A stretch of DNA of 64,000 nt from Gymnothorax reevesii (Eukaryota > Chordata > Actinopteri > Anguilliformes > Muraenidae), in contig CM056582.1 in the NCBI GenBank assembly GCA_029721435.1, forward strand, positions 38,646,611 through 38,710,610. Reading direction: 5' to 3'. Position numbers and translations under genes: made by a program. This document shows positions 1 to 10,600 of this stretch, piece by piece (positions within the stretch are counted from its first letter, which is position 1; each line of letters begins with the position of its first letter). The notes under the pieces are model-generated. The model saw nothing but the letters and a program-made list of their open reading frames with translations. It had not been told where the DNA came from and did not search any database.

Positions 1-443
1 AATTATGTACACATAGGGTAAAACTCTCTTATAACAAATTCAATTGGACCAGCTGATTTTGTTCGTTATAAGCGGAATCCACTATCTGCATTAAACGGAC
101 AAAATCTGTTGTACGTATAAAACAGATAATATCCGCTATATGCGCATAACAGATTATATACGTTGTATACATGTATGAATTGAATTTATACGTTTGCTTT
201 GTGTATAAAGATTGGAACAACTTCATTCTGAGTGCACATACCTACTTTTCTTCATTTAGTCTGTCTTTGCCCTGACACAATGGATAACAGGATGATGGGC
301 TACATTGTGTTGCTCCCAGTGGGATCAGTGATGAAGACAAAAAAAAACTAATGAGTAAATGAAACCGCGCCTTTTTCAGTTTCTGCACACCATTATAAAC
401 TTGCACATTTTTTTCAGTTAGGCTATTTTAACTTTAATTTTAT
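1..443. other. Unassigned AT-rich sequence
   Basis: I see no coding exon, RNA gene or clear repeat boundary here. The first 230 bases are AT-rich. A short run of A occurs near 340-350. Confidence 0.3.
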
Positions 444-910
444 GCGAACAGTACCTTGTGGTAGTTTGAGGTAGTTTCCAGTCGCCTCCATCTTGAAAGT
501 CACAACAAGTCGATTGACGAGCAGGAACGAATAGGAAGGATAGGGAAACAGATTGAAATCTATTCGTTCATGCTCGTATATGGACTTATCGTGACTTTAA
601 AAATGGAGGCGCCTGGAAACTACCTCAAGGTACTGTCTGCAAAACTGTCTTTTTTTTAATAAACTACCGTGCAATTTCTAAGTTCTCAGTGCCTCGTTTT
701 AAATGTCAGGGCCCTCGGAATTCTACCAATGAAGTGTGGAGCTACTTTGAGCCTTGTTAATGATGAAAAAATAGCGATTTCTTTGCATGGCAACGCTATG
801 CCCAATTCAATACCATTGTAAGCCTGTTGGGAGCTTCGGCTAGAAAGCCATGTATTTCGAAATGTTGCATGCATACGGAGGTGGGGTATTCGACAAAAGT
901 TAGTACTCGT
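444..910. repeat. Foldback-type interspersed repeat, copy 1, left part
   Basis: Bases 444-534 and 560-640 are inverted copies of each other around a short loop. Both arms carry the string GTAGTTTCCAG followed by a CGCCTCCAT block and an AAAGTCAC block; the left arm has a 10-base internal duplication. From 640 to 910 the sequence matches, in reverse orientation, 52190-52460. The repeat is cut at about 910 by the L1-type LINE and resumes at 6947. The superfamily is unknown; a non-autonomous DNA element is likely from the palindromic structure. Confidence 0.7.
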
Positions 911-1038
911 GAGTTGAAATAAGCTCCGTAAATGCATTCGAAATCAGTTTGGACCAAGTGTGAGTTATATTTATTGGGTTTATGGCCGCCAATCTCTGTA
1001 AATTCAAGTACTGTGAAAGTAGGCTCAAAATATCCGCG

Positions 1039-1880
1039 ATGCCAAATCCAAAAACAAGCCGTGAACCTCCACCCAGCCCTGGGCCTGACTCTTCAATGGA
1101 CATTGTGGCGCTGAAAGCTGATATCCTTTCATCCCTGAAATCTGAAATTTCTGCTGTTATAAAATCGGAGTTAAAAAATGCACTCACTGAGGATTTTAGT
1201 CTTATCAGAAACGAACTTCAGGTGGTTAAATCTGAGATCGTAAATGGCACCGCGACTATTCGCTCAGAAATGGACACCATGAAAACTTCCATCAACAGTG
1301 TGGAAGACGGTTTATCCACATGGTCGAAAGAGGTAATCGCGCCTCAGTGGCCAGGCTTGAAACCGACGTGGCGAATTTGAGAGATAAATGCGAGGACATG
1401 GAAGGACGAATGCGGAGATGCAACAATCGAATTGTGGGAGTAGCGGAGGAGCCTGGCTCCAGCTCTACTATGTCGGTTTCAAAACTTTCGAGGGAAGTAC
1501 TGCATCTCGAAAAAGACATTCTGGTTGATCGCTCGCACAGAGGTCTCGGACCAAAAAAGTCCAACGGAAATCCACGGGTCATGGTTGCCAAACTCCATTA
1601 TTATCAGGACTGTGTTAATGAGCTGCGTCGTGCAAGGGAAAATGGCCTGCTCCGTTACAAAGACACGGTTATTTCTATTTTCCCGGATTACACCGCGAGT
1701 GTCGCTAAGGCCCGTGCGGGGTTCAATGATGTCAGCAATCTACTCTGAGGTCGATGAGACATTCGTCACTGTATACTGTACCCTGCACGACTTCGCATTT
1801 CATTTAATGGAGACAACAAAGAGTCACTGGACCCGGAGAAAGCACTGATTTATGCGAAGGCCATTACAACGGCGGAATAA
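1039..1880 (+). pseudogene. LINE ORF1 (RNA-binding, L1 ORF1p-like), frameshifted
   Basis: This encoded the RNA-binding chaperone of the L1/Tx1-type LINE. The first part, from the ATG at 1039, has repeated K/S/E-rich heptad-like sequence typical of the coiled coil. After a frameshift near 1320 the second frame starts with more coiled coil, then shows the RRM-like core with RRCNNRIVGVAEE, DRSHRGLGPK, PRVMVAKLHYYQD and IFPDYT, which are hallmarks of the transposase_22/L1 ORF1 family. A further frameshift follows at about 1748, and the conserved C-terminal block with DPEKALIYAKAI ends at the TAA at 1878-1880. At least two frameshifts make it a pseudogene. Confidence 0.8.
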
Positions 1881-2418
1881 ACGGGCGGCGTATGGACTCT
1901 CCCTGGTTTTTTTTAATGTGACTTGCTCCATTTGGTCAATCCTTCTCTGCCTTGAGTAGATGATGTCTGTAAAGTATCAACACAGGTAATACTCATGTTT
2001 CTGGCTTAAGCCTGTACTGTTAAGTCTGTTCTACGAATTCTGTCGAATGGTAAGATATTATGTTGTGCCTCCTTTTGGTTTCTTTTGTATCTCTTTTAAC
2101 CAGGGGGAGGCGGGCAGGCGCTGAACTGCTGGACACTAAATTGCACCCCGTTCTCAACACAATGTGTATTTTCTTTACGTGGGGTATTGTAGTCCCATTG
2201 CTAACACGATGTGGTGTTTTTTTCTGCAATGGGAATTAGTCATTTTGTTCAGTAAGGTGACTGGGATTTGGGAATCAGACCTGTGTGGGCATTTGAATTC
2301 TTGGCTAATTGTTAAACATTTTTATGTTATATTGCGATTTCTCTTGGGGGAATGTTTTTAACAGGGTACTTGATATCGCAATGAATGGGGGATAGGCATA
2401 ACTTTGGAGGCTTTAAAG

Positions 2419-5400
2419 ATGGTTAATTTTGCAAGCTGGAATGTTAAATCATTAAATGAACCTGTGAAGCGCAGAAGGGTAATTAGGCATCTTGATAATC
2501 TTAAAATTGATATTGCCTTGCTACAGGAAACTCACCTTCGTACTACTAATCAGTCTAAACTAAGGGGAGGATGTATAGGACAAGTGTTCCATTCTAAATT
2601 TGGCTCCAAGACGAGAGGTGTGGTTATCTTAATCAGGAAGAATGTTCCATTTGTAGAATCAAATGTAGATTCAGACCCCGCTGGGCGATATGTTATTGTT
2701 GCTGGCAGACTGTATGGCTTTCCAATTATTTTAGCCAATGTTTATTCCCCAAATATTGATGATGAGGTCTTTTTCATTAATTTTTTGTCTTGAATACCTA
2801 ATATGGACACCCACTATCTCTTCTTGGGAGGAGACATAAATTGTGTCCTCTCTCCAAATCCAGACCGTACGTCCCCAAGAACAGTATCTCAATCAAAATC
2901 TGCACAAACCATCAAAGCTTTTTTTAATAACTACGGCATATCAGATGTTTGGAGATTCCGTAATCCCACCTCTAGGAGTTATTCTTTTTTCTCCTCAGTC
3001 CATAAGACGTTTTCGCGTAAAGATTATTTTTTTCTTTATAAAAGGCTTCTCTCTGTGGTAACGGATTGCGATTATCAGTCTATGGTTATCTGTGACCATA
3101 GTCCCTTGACAATGAAAGTGCATATCCCTGGTGCAACATCTAATTAGCGCCCATGGAGACTCAATCCTTTGCTTCTTTCTGAAAAGTGTTTGGTAGATTT
3201 TTTAACATCCGAAATCAAAAGTTTCCTCTCCCATAATCAAACCCCGGGAGTACCATTCACTACTTTATGGGAGACATTGAAAGCATATTTGAGGGGACAG
3301 ATTATCTCATATACTGCGATGCGCAGAAAAGCAGACACTGAACGCATTAGGCAATTAACTGATAATATTTTGAAATTGGATTCAGATCTCAGCCGCTATC
3401 CCTCAGACGATCTGCTCAAAAAACGTCTGATACTTAAAACGGAATTTGACCTTTTATCTACCAGTCAGGCGGAGAATCTTATTTTAAAATCTAGACACAG
3501 CTCTTATGGAGCATGGAGAAAAGTCTGGAAAAATCTTAGCACAACTGTTACGTTAAAGAACTGCTAATGGATACATATCTGAGATTACCGATGATCAGGG
3601 TCTAAAGCATACCGATCATACAAAAATAAATTCATGTTTTTATCATTTTTATGCCCCCGTAAACGAAGTTTCGGGGGCATGTAGTTTTTCACCTGTCTGT
3701 CGGTCCGTCTGTTTGTCCGCTGTGAAAAAAAACTTTAACCTTGGCCATAACTTTTGATTTGTTAGTAGTAGGTCTTTGATACTTAGCATGTGCATCCCTT
3801 GTGACGAGACCTTTCAGATGAGGTCATTAAATCTGACCTTGTGACCTTGACCTTGGTGTCGGTGACATTTTCATAAAAGTTTAACCTTGGCCATAACTTT
3901 TGACTGGTTAGTGGTACGTCTTTGATACTTGGCATGTGCGTCCCTTCTGACGAGACCTTTCAGATGAGGTCATCAAATTTGACCTCGTGACCTTGACCTT
4001 GGCGTCGGTGACATTTTCATAAAAGTTTAACCTTTGCCATAACTTTTGACTGGTTACTGGTACGTCTTTGATACTTAGGTGTACGATTCCTCTCGTTGAA
4101 GAAAGGTGATCTAGGCCTTGATCCTGCCTTCTTGACCTTGGCATACGGGGGCATTAGTAATTCACAAACACATCTTGTTATTCTTCCCTTTATACGTCAG
4201 ATCCACCAAATAACTCTGCTTTGGACGTTTTCTTTCATAATCTCGACATTCCCAGAATAGATCCAGGTTCTGCGTCAGACCTTGAGAAAGATATTACTAT
4301 TAGGGAGGTTATGGAATCGATCAAGAGTATGCAGAGTGGTAAATCTCCGGGGCCTGACGGGTACCCCTCAGAATTCTTTAAAACTTTTTCAAGAGAACTT
4401 TCCCCTCTTCTTTTCTCTGTATTCCAGGAGTCTTTCTCTTCTTAATCCCTCCCCCAAACTATGCGTGAAGCAATTATCTCTGTTGTTCTGAAGAGGGATG
4501 AGAATCCCCTCCATTGTTGTTCTTATCGTCCAATTTCTCTTTTGAATGTGGATGTTAAGATCTTGGCAAAACTTTTGGCCACCCGTCTCGAAATTTCACT
4601 TCCTTCAATCATTTCTGCAGATCAAACCGGTTACATGAAAAATAGATTTTTTTTTTTTAAAATATAAGGCGTCTTATGAATATCCTATATACCCCCACTC
4701 CACCCGAAAATCCTGAGATTTTATCATCACTTGATGCTGAAAAGGCGTTTGATCGGGTGGAGTGGGACTACCTTTTTTATACTCTTAAATTAGGCTTTGG
4801 CCCAAAGTTCATAGCCTATGTTAGAACTTTATACTCCTCACCAATGGTGTAGGTACAAATAATAATCTGTCCCCTTACTTTAAGTTATTCAGAGGCGCAA
4901 GACTGGGGTGCCCGTTGTCTCCTTTTTTAATTGCAGTCGCCATCGAACCTCTTGCCTTAGCATTGCGACAGGATAGGAACATTAAAGGGATTGATCGTGG
5001 AGGCCGGGAAAATAAATTATCACTCTATGCCGACGATTTGTTGATGTATATATCCAACCCATCGTCAAGCATCCCTAAGTTATTGGATATTTAACTGAAT
5101 TTGGTAAATTATCCGGCTACAAGATTAATTTCTCCAAAAGTGAGTTGATGCCAATACATGCAGATGCCAAAAATGCTACATTTAGTTATGCCCCCTTTTA
5201 AATTAGCTCAGGGAAATTCAAGTATCTTGAGATCTGGATCACTCAAAATTATAAAGATTTGTATAAAGCTAACTTTCTGCCTATGATTTTACGTTTGAAA
5301 CAGGACCTTAAGCGCTGGGAAATGCTACCCCTTTCACTGTGTGGAAGGATCAATACAATTAATATGAATGTGCTACCTTGATTTTTATATCTATTTCAGA

Positions 5401-6909
5401 ATCTCCCGATCTTTTTGACCAATATTTTTTTTAGGTCCATTGACACACTTATCTTTTATTTGGAACAATAAACCACCCCGTATAAAGAAATCCATATTGC
5501 AGAAGCCTTACTCTCAGGGTGGCACGGCATTCCCACTTTTTAAGCATTACTACTGGGCAGCTAATATTAGGGCATTATTGTATTGGATGAGGGAGGTAGA
5601 TGATCCTGATGCACCCAAATGGGTAATTCTGGAGAATCTTTCATGTAGAGATACCTCCTTACCTGCACTATTACACTCCAAACTCCCATTAGAACAGCCT
5701 GTCTCCCATTTCAGCAGTAATCCCATTGTTTCACAATCGATTAAAATCTGGAATCAACTGAGACGGTCATTTGCTCTTAAAGATCTCTCATTGCTTGCTC
5801 CTATAATCCGAAACCATTTGTTTATCCCTTCTTTATCGGATGGAGCATTTAATATTTGGTCCAACAATGGGATCTCGTCACTACATGATCTTTATATTGA
5901 TAATTATTTTGCTTCCTTTGAACAATTGGTTGACAAGTTTGGTATTCCAAGATCACACTTTTTTAGATATCTGCAACTACGGAGCTTCATAGCCTCCTAT
6001 TTTGAGTGTTTCCCGAGATACCCTTCTATATCATTGCTGGATTATATTTTTAAACTCAGAGCTAATGTGAAGGAGGCTTCGGGTAAAATATATGAACTAC
6101 TCTGTTTATATAATTTGACAACATTAGATGATCTTAAGCAACGGTGGAAAGAAGATTTAAACAAACAAATTTCGGAAGAAATATGGCAGAATATTATTCA
6201 AAGAATTCACTCATCCTTCTGTAAACGACATGCAGTTACACAATTTAAGGTTGTGCATTGACTATACTGGTGTAAAGTTAAACTGTCAAAAATCTGGCCA
6301 AATCTAGACCCTACTTGTGATGGGTGTCGACTGGCTCCAGCTAGTCTATTACATATGTTTTGGACGTGCCCTGGTTTAAAAAACTTTTGGCAATCCATTT
6401 TTGACACTCTTTCCAAGGTTTTGGGGATAACACTGGCATATTCTCCCTTTGTTGCCTTATTTGGAGTGACGCACCAGCTAAACAATCACAAGTCCAACAT
6501 TTTGGCTTTTTGTGCACTATTGGCCAGGCGACTAATATCGCTCAGATGGAAAGACCCCTCCCCTCCCATCTACTCTCAATGGATTAGAGAGAGAATGCAT
6601 TATCTCAAGCTAGAGAAAATTAGATACTCCCTCCAGGGGTCTGTAGAGCGATTCCATGCAATTTTGCAACCATTCCTGATTTTTTTTGGAAAATATGGAG
6701 GCCAAAAGCTTAACCCGATAGCATATCTATCCCCCCAAAGATTTTTTGCTTTGTTTTTATTAACAATTTGTTTTTCTTATTGTGAGCTACATTCTATAAA
6801 AAGTAAAGGTCTGTGGGTTGGTTGGGATGGGTGGGTTGGGTGGGTTCCAGGAAAAATTGTTGTTTGTAACTGTATTTATCATGTTTTACGAACAATTTCA
6901 ATCCAATAA
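2419..6909 (+). pseudogene. LINE ORF2 (endonuclease-reverse transcriptase), broken
   Basis: The product would nick DNA and reverse-transcribe the LINE RNA. The apurinic-type endonuclease runs 2419-3147: SWNVKSLN and LLQETHL at the N-terminus, GGDINCVL, a degraded SRxDYFF motif (SRKDYFF) and CDHSPL. It is broken by a stop at about 2791. The linker (3169-3567) is followed by a MITE insertion (3652-4153). The reverse transcriptase begins near 4221 with SGKSPGPDG, continues with YRPISLLN (4520), DAEKAFDRVEWDY (4735) and the catalytic YADD at 5026-5037. The C-terminal part is open from 5440 to 6261 and 6355 to 6909. There are many frameshifts and stops. The family is Tx1/L1-like by the EN and RT motifs; the exact clade is not resolved. 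Confidence 0.85.
3652..4153. mobile_element. MITE with TGCCCCCGTA termini inside the LINE
   Basis: The element has perfect 10-bp terminal inverted repeats, TGCCCCCGTA and TACGGGGGCA, and is flanked on both sides by TTA, a 3-bp duplication of the kind made by PIF/Harbinger elements. A second inverted copy of the terminus lies at 3668-3680, so the 5' end alone can form a hairpin. Bases 3729-4110 hold about 2.6 tandem copies of a 146-bp unit rich in TTGACC-type motifs. No coding capacity. It interrupts the LINE between the linker and the RT domain. Confidence 0.8.
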
Positions 6910-6946
6910 AAAAGCCCTTGTTTAAAAAAAAAAAGTTTGTACTTGT

Positions 6947-6998
6947 TATCCTGTTTCAATATGCCCCAAGTCAATTTCACACCGGAATTCTCCTTTAA
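6947..6998. repeat. Foldback-type repeat, copy 1, right part
   Basis: This continues the repeat broken at 910. It includes CCCCAAGTCAATTTCACACC and ends in a CTCCTTTAAGGAG palindrome. It matches 52141-52195 in reverse orientation. Confidence 0.7.
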
Positions 6999-8063
6999 GG
7001 AGCTACGCTGTTACGTTCACGTTACGTTACCTGCGCTACTCGCTATATAGACAGTGTTTAAGCTGTTAAGCTGTTTTACCTGTTACATTGATGTCCTAAG
7101 AGGGTGCGATTTGATGCGCTCGTTCATGACTCAAAACAAGTCCAAAATAACGTTGTGTTGTTGCACTCACGCTGTGCGAGTAAACATCATTCGTAGTACA
7201 TTGATATTAATGATCATGTGAAATTTCGGCGGCCGCTGCTGAATTAATATAGGGTAAACACTGCAGTACAGCCATGTTTACTCCACCCATACAGTACAGC
7301 CATGTTTACTCCACCCCAAAATCCTGTTTAAGCGACATGATTTAATTTGGCCATGACTTGACTATCTTAGCTAGCTTCTGTGTCCAAACTGCATTTTCAC
7401 TTTTGTGGGATGTTGGCTTGCTAGCAAGCTAGCTCAAAAGCAATCTCTGGTACTGCAAACTAGCTAGTGAAGTTTAGATGGCTATATAATCTACAGAGTA
7501 ACCTGGTTCAATAAGCAGCCGCGCATTTGCAGCATAGCCACAGATTCTATGGTATCTTCGGAGTGGCTCTGTGTAAACGTCACCGCCCCCACGGCACACT
7601 GATGAAGCTAAACGAATGGGCCCGCTGCGAGGCAGCGATAATTTCATTGGTCAACATGGAACCTCGCATTCTGTTGGTTGGCAATTTTTTATTTTTTATT
7701 TTTGATGGGAAACTGATTTTTTGTTTTTACTTGTCTGCGTGAAAAACTGACTGTCCCTGGCGCCCGTTCACTGCGCCCGTCCTATCAAGTGTTGTGGCCG
7801 GGCCGACTTATTTATTTTTTTCCGCGCTTCCAATAACCAAAAACTGCATAGATGCATAAAGCCTCGTTATGTCTGACTCACAGGAAGTAAGGTTTTGTGT
7901 AAAGTAACAATCGAACGCAAAACTGTGCATCTGCGGTCATAATGTGGTATTCCCAGAAAATGTACATGCATATTCCAGCTGACAGTAGTTAGGCTCTGTG
8001 TGTGAAGCATGACTGGCTGCGATGTTGGTTTGGCCCGGTAGCCTACTCTAGGCTCGACTCGAC
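6999..8063. other. Unassigned sequence with a short tandem duplication
   Basis: No gene recognised. A 25-bp unit CAGTACAGCCATGTTTACTC plus CACCC occurs twice at 7264-7288 and 7292-7316. GCTAGC-type motifs are frequent at 7370-7470. The open frame at 7527-7742 resembles nothing I know. Confidence 0.35.
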
Positions 8064-8144
8064 ATGGCTGCTCCAACCACCAAAATGTTTGCTGTCAATG
8101 TTTACAGTGTCAGAAGTCAGGGCACATTTGTCCACTTTAAAAAG
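8064..8144 (+). other. Possible isolated first coding exon (speculative)
   Basis: An ATG in reasonable context (CGACATGGC) opens 27 codons starting MAAPTTKMFAVNVYSVRSQG, ending at AAAAAG followed by GTACTC, which could be a splice donor. I do not recognise the peptide and see no partner exon. It may equally be a chance open frame in non-coding DNA. Confidence 0.12.
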
Positions 8145-10600
8145 GTACTCAAACTTCACTGTCCAAAAAAAAAAAAACCTTTTCTGATTGACCAATCATT
8201 GTTTTTCAGTGACTGTAGAAAGTTTATACTTCCTGGGATTGGATAAGAAACATGTAAATCAATACATCTTTACTGGTGAAGTGTCACAAGGGTGTGAACT
8301 ATTAGTGTGCATTATGCAGATGAGCCTAAGTAAATAATTGAGTGATTGCTTAGGTTGATATAAGGGAGCGCTGAATTTGTCAATGGAGGAATCTACGCAT
8401 GAATCCCCGGTAGGGAACTACGCGTTTTTGGTATATGATGACTAAAGTTGATAATAGAATGACAGTATCAGTATCATGTCGCAGTTTTGCTTCAGAAAAG
8501 CAATTTTTCTTCACTAGTAATTGGGATACCACTGGCTCACTCTAGCTGAAGTGGTTGCTATAGAGGAAACGATTTTTTGCTGTCGCGAGAGAATTTTTTT
8601 TTTTGAACTGCTGGATAGATTCTATGGGCAAGTATATTGAGCAGTTTGCACATCAGGCTTAGCTGAGAAGTTTAATTCATGCAACTCCTGAAAAACAGGG
8701 ATGGGACTGAACTCAATATTTTAAACCGTGTTCAAGGTCTGCTTGCTAGTGAATATTCAATAACTGATCCGGGTGTGCCATCTAATGAGAGAATAGTGTA
8801 ACTGTGTGCATAGATATAGCAGCTGTATGTCTGCTGGAATCAACATCTGCACAGACGGGTTAGGGATCGGACCAGAATGTATGTAAGGGAAAAAGAAAAA
8901 AAAAAAAGCCCACTGGCAAGTACAAACTCACGCCATCAAAAGCATCGTTGAAATCAGTGACCACTAAAATCGCGAAACGGTACAAATCTTATTTAAATAA
9001 AATGATTCCTGTTCATTTATTAATTCACTCATTCATTCTTCGGTACTTATCTACTGTACTGTAACCCAGGCCAAAACCTCCTTAGCCCTAATTCAACTGA
9101 AATGTCCCAGCCAGTCTCCGCGTTGTGTTAGTTTCTATCGTTTGTTGATTAGGGCAAATAAACAGGCCTGGAAGTCCTCCTCTTGCGGTAGTGTAAAACC
9201 CCACACAGCTCGACCAACGACGGAGGAGCCAGGGGCGAAGGTTTACGCGTGTAGATCCAGCTGTTATGAGGCAATGGAACGTGTCAATTAAATCTTTTAT
9301 GCCTGTGTCCCGCCTTGGACCCAGTTTGAGACTTACCTGAGGTGTTCTCAATAGTTCTCCGTTCGAAGACGGGGCTATGCCGAAATCACGGAATCATCTA
9401 ACTTAATGTCGTGCTGCGAATAATCCCAGGTGCACATTGGGACACCCGCAGCAACTGAAAACGTCAGATTTATCAGTGATTCAAGCAAACTAAGCATAAC
9501 GATTACAATGTTACTCTCGCTTCAAATCTGACTCCATAATAAATTTAGAATACAAGATGCAGTTATATCCTCGTTTAAATATCTGACTCCAAATTAGAAT
9601 TATAATTGATAATTTAGGGAACACCTGCGTGGACTTCAGGGAGGTTATCCCCGGACTCATAAATGCAAGCCTGCATCACTAAAATATATACCCCCGGGTT
9701 TTTAGTACTATTTCGGTTGCTTAGGTTCGTCGGTAATACCAGAGGATTAAAAGTCAGCCAGCACTATAACAGCATCTTTTGGCTTGAATTATAGCGAACC
9801 CAGATTCAATCCGCCCATGGACTCTTTCATAGGAATTTTAACAAATAACCGACTTTTCGTCCATGGGTCTTCTTCAGGCTAAAACTCCCAGAGTCGGCAA
9901 ACATGAATCCTTATGGTGGTAGATCCTGGCTGCCTATCTAACTTGATTAAAACCGATGCTCATCCTAAAGCCGCTGATCAGTCAGTCCTTAGTTGAGCAT
10001 ACCCCTAGGTCATCCGGCGTGACGTAGCTTAAAAAGAAGGTACAAGAGTTATGAGCCACTCAAGTTTAAAGAAATCACAATAGTTTATTCACCAGGTAGG
10101 CAAGAGCTTAAATCGAACAAATCAACATAACCCAATTACAAGTTACACACAGTTTAGAAAATGAGAGAAAAGTCATACCTGGCGAAAAGGCTACATACAA
10201 ATGGTCGTGCAGAAGTCCGAATTACGCAACCATTAAACGAAGAATATGCACGGACCAATGTATGGGAAGTCGGATACGATCTTCCCAGACTAGGTCGTCT
10301 CTCTCAGATTTAAGGTTGGTGGCGCCTTTGATCAGGCCGCACAGATGGCCCAAATCGGAATTTAGACTTCCCCCTCCGGAGGAAATAAGAAAACATTTAT
10401 TATTCAAAGGAGATAATAAAAGTTCTTAGATCCGTGCAAGGACCCTTAGAGACCGACCTCAGGGAGGGGTCCCAAAGCGCTTCGGCAAAGGGGGAGAGAT
10501 GAGTGTAAATACCTCAAGAGATACCTCTGGTTAAGGACAAATCATTGCTGGGGAACAGAAACTATGTATTCTTGAAATATCGTGGATATGAAATACAACT
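8145..10600. other. Unassigned sequence, possible old LTR-type repeat on the minus strand
   Basis: No coding exon recognised. On the minus strand AATAAA-type signals occur near 10085-10090 and 10400, each followed by transcript-end-like sequence, so a degenerate LTR is possible. I could not find paired termini or a primer binding site. A/T homopolymers occur at 8167-8178 and 8890-8905. Confidence 0.25.

Larger units (their letters stand above)
911..6933 (+). mobile_element. L1/Tx1-type LINE, nearly full length, inactive
   Basis: A non-LTR retrotransposon of about 6.0 kb with a 5' leader, ORF1 (1039-1880), ORF2 (2419-6909), an AATAAA at 6905 and an oligo-A tail at about 6923-6934. It is flanked by a 13-base target-site duplication, AGTTAGTACTCGT at 898-910 and AGTTTGTACTTGT at 6934-6946, with 2 mismatches. 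Removing the LINE rejoins the flanking repeat in the same order as the copy at 52141-52610, which independently supports both boundaries. Frameshifts and stops in both ORFs and a MITE at 3652-4153 show it is dead. The divergence of the duplication suggests an old insertion. Confidence 0.85.

Noticed and set aside
5440..6261. 273-codon open frame taken alone as a host gene
   Set aside because: It is the C-terminal part of the LINE ORF2, in order after the YADD-containing RT region.
8341..8600. Possible small nuclear or nucleolar RNA gene because of GC-rich hairpin-like pieces
   Set aside because: No Sm site, C/D or H/ACA boxes, or match to any spliceosomal RNA I know.
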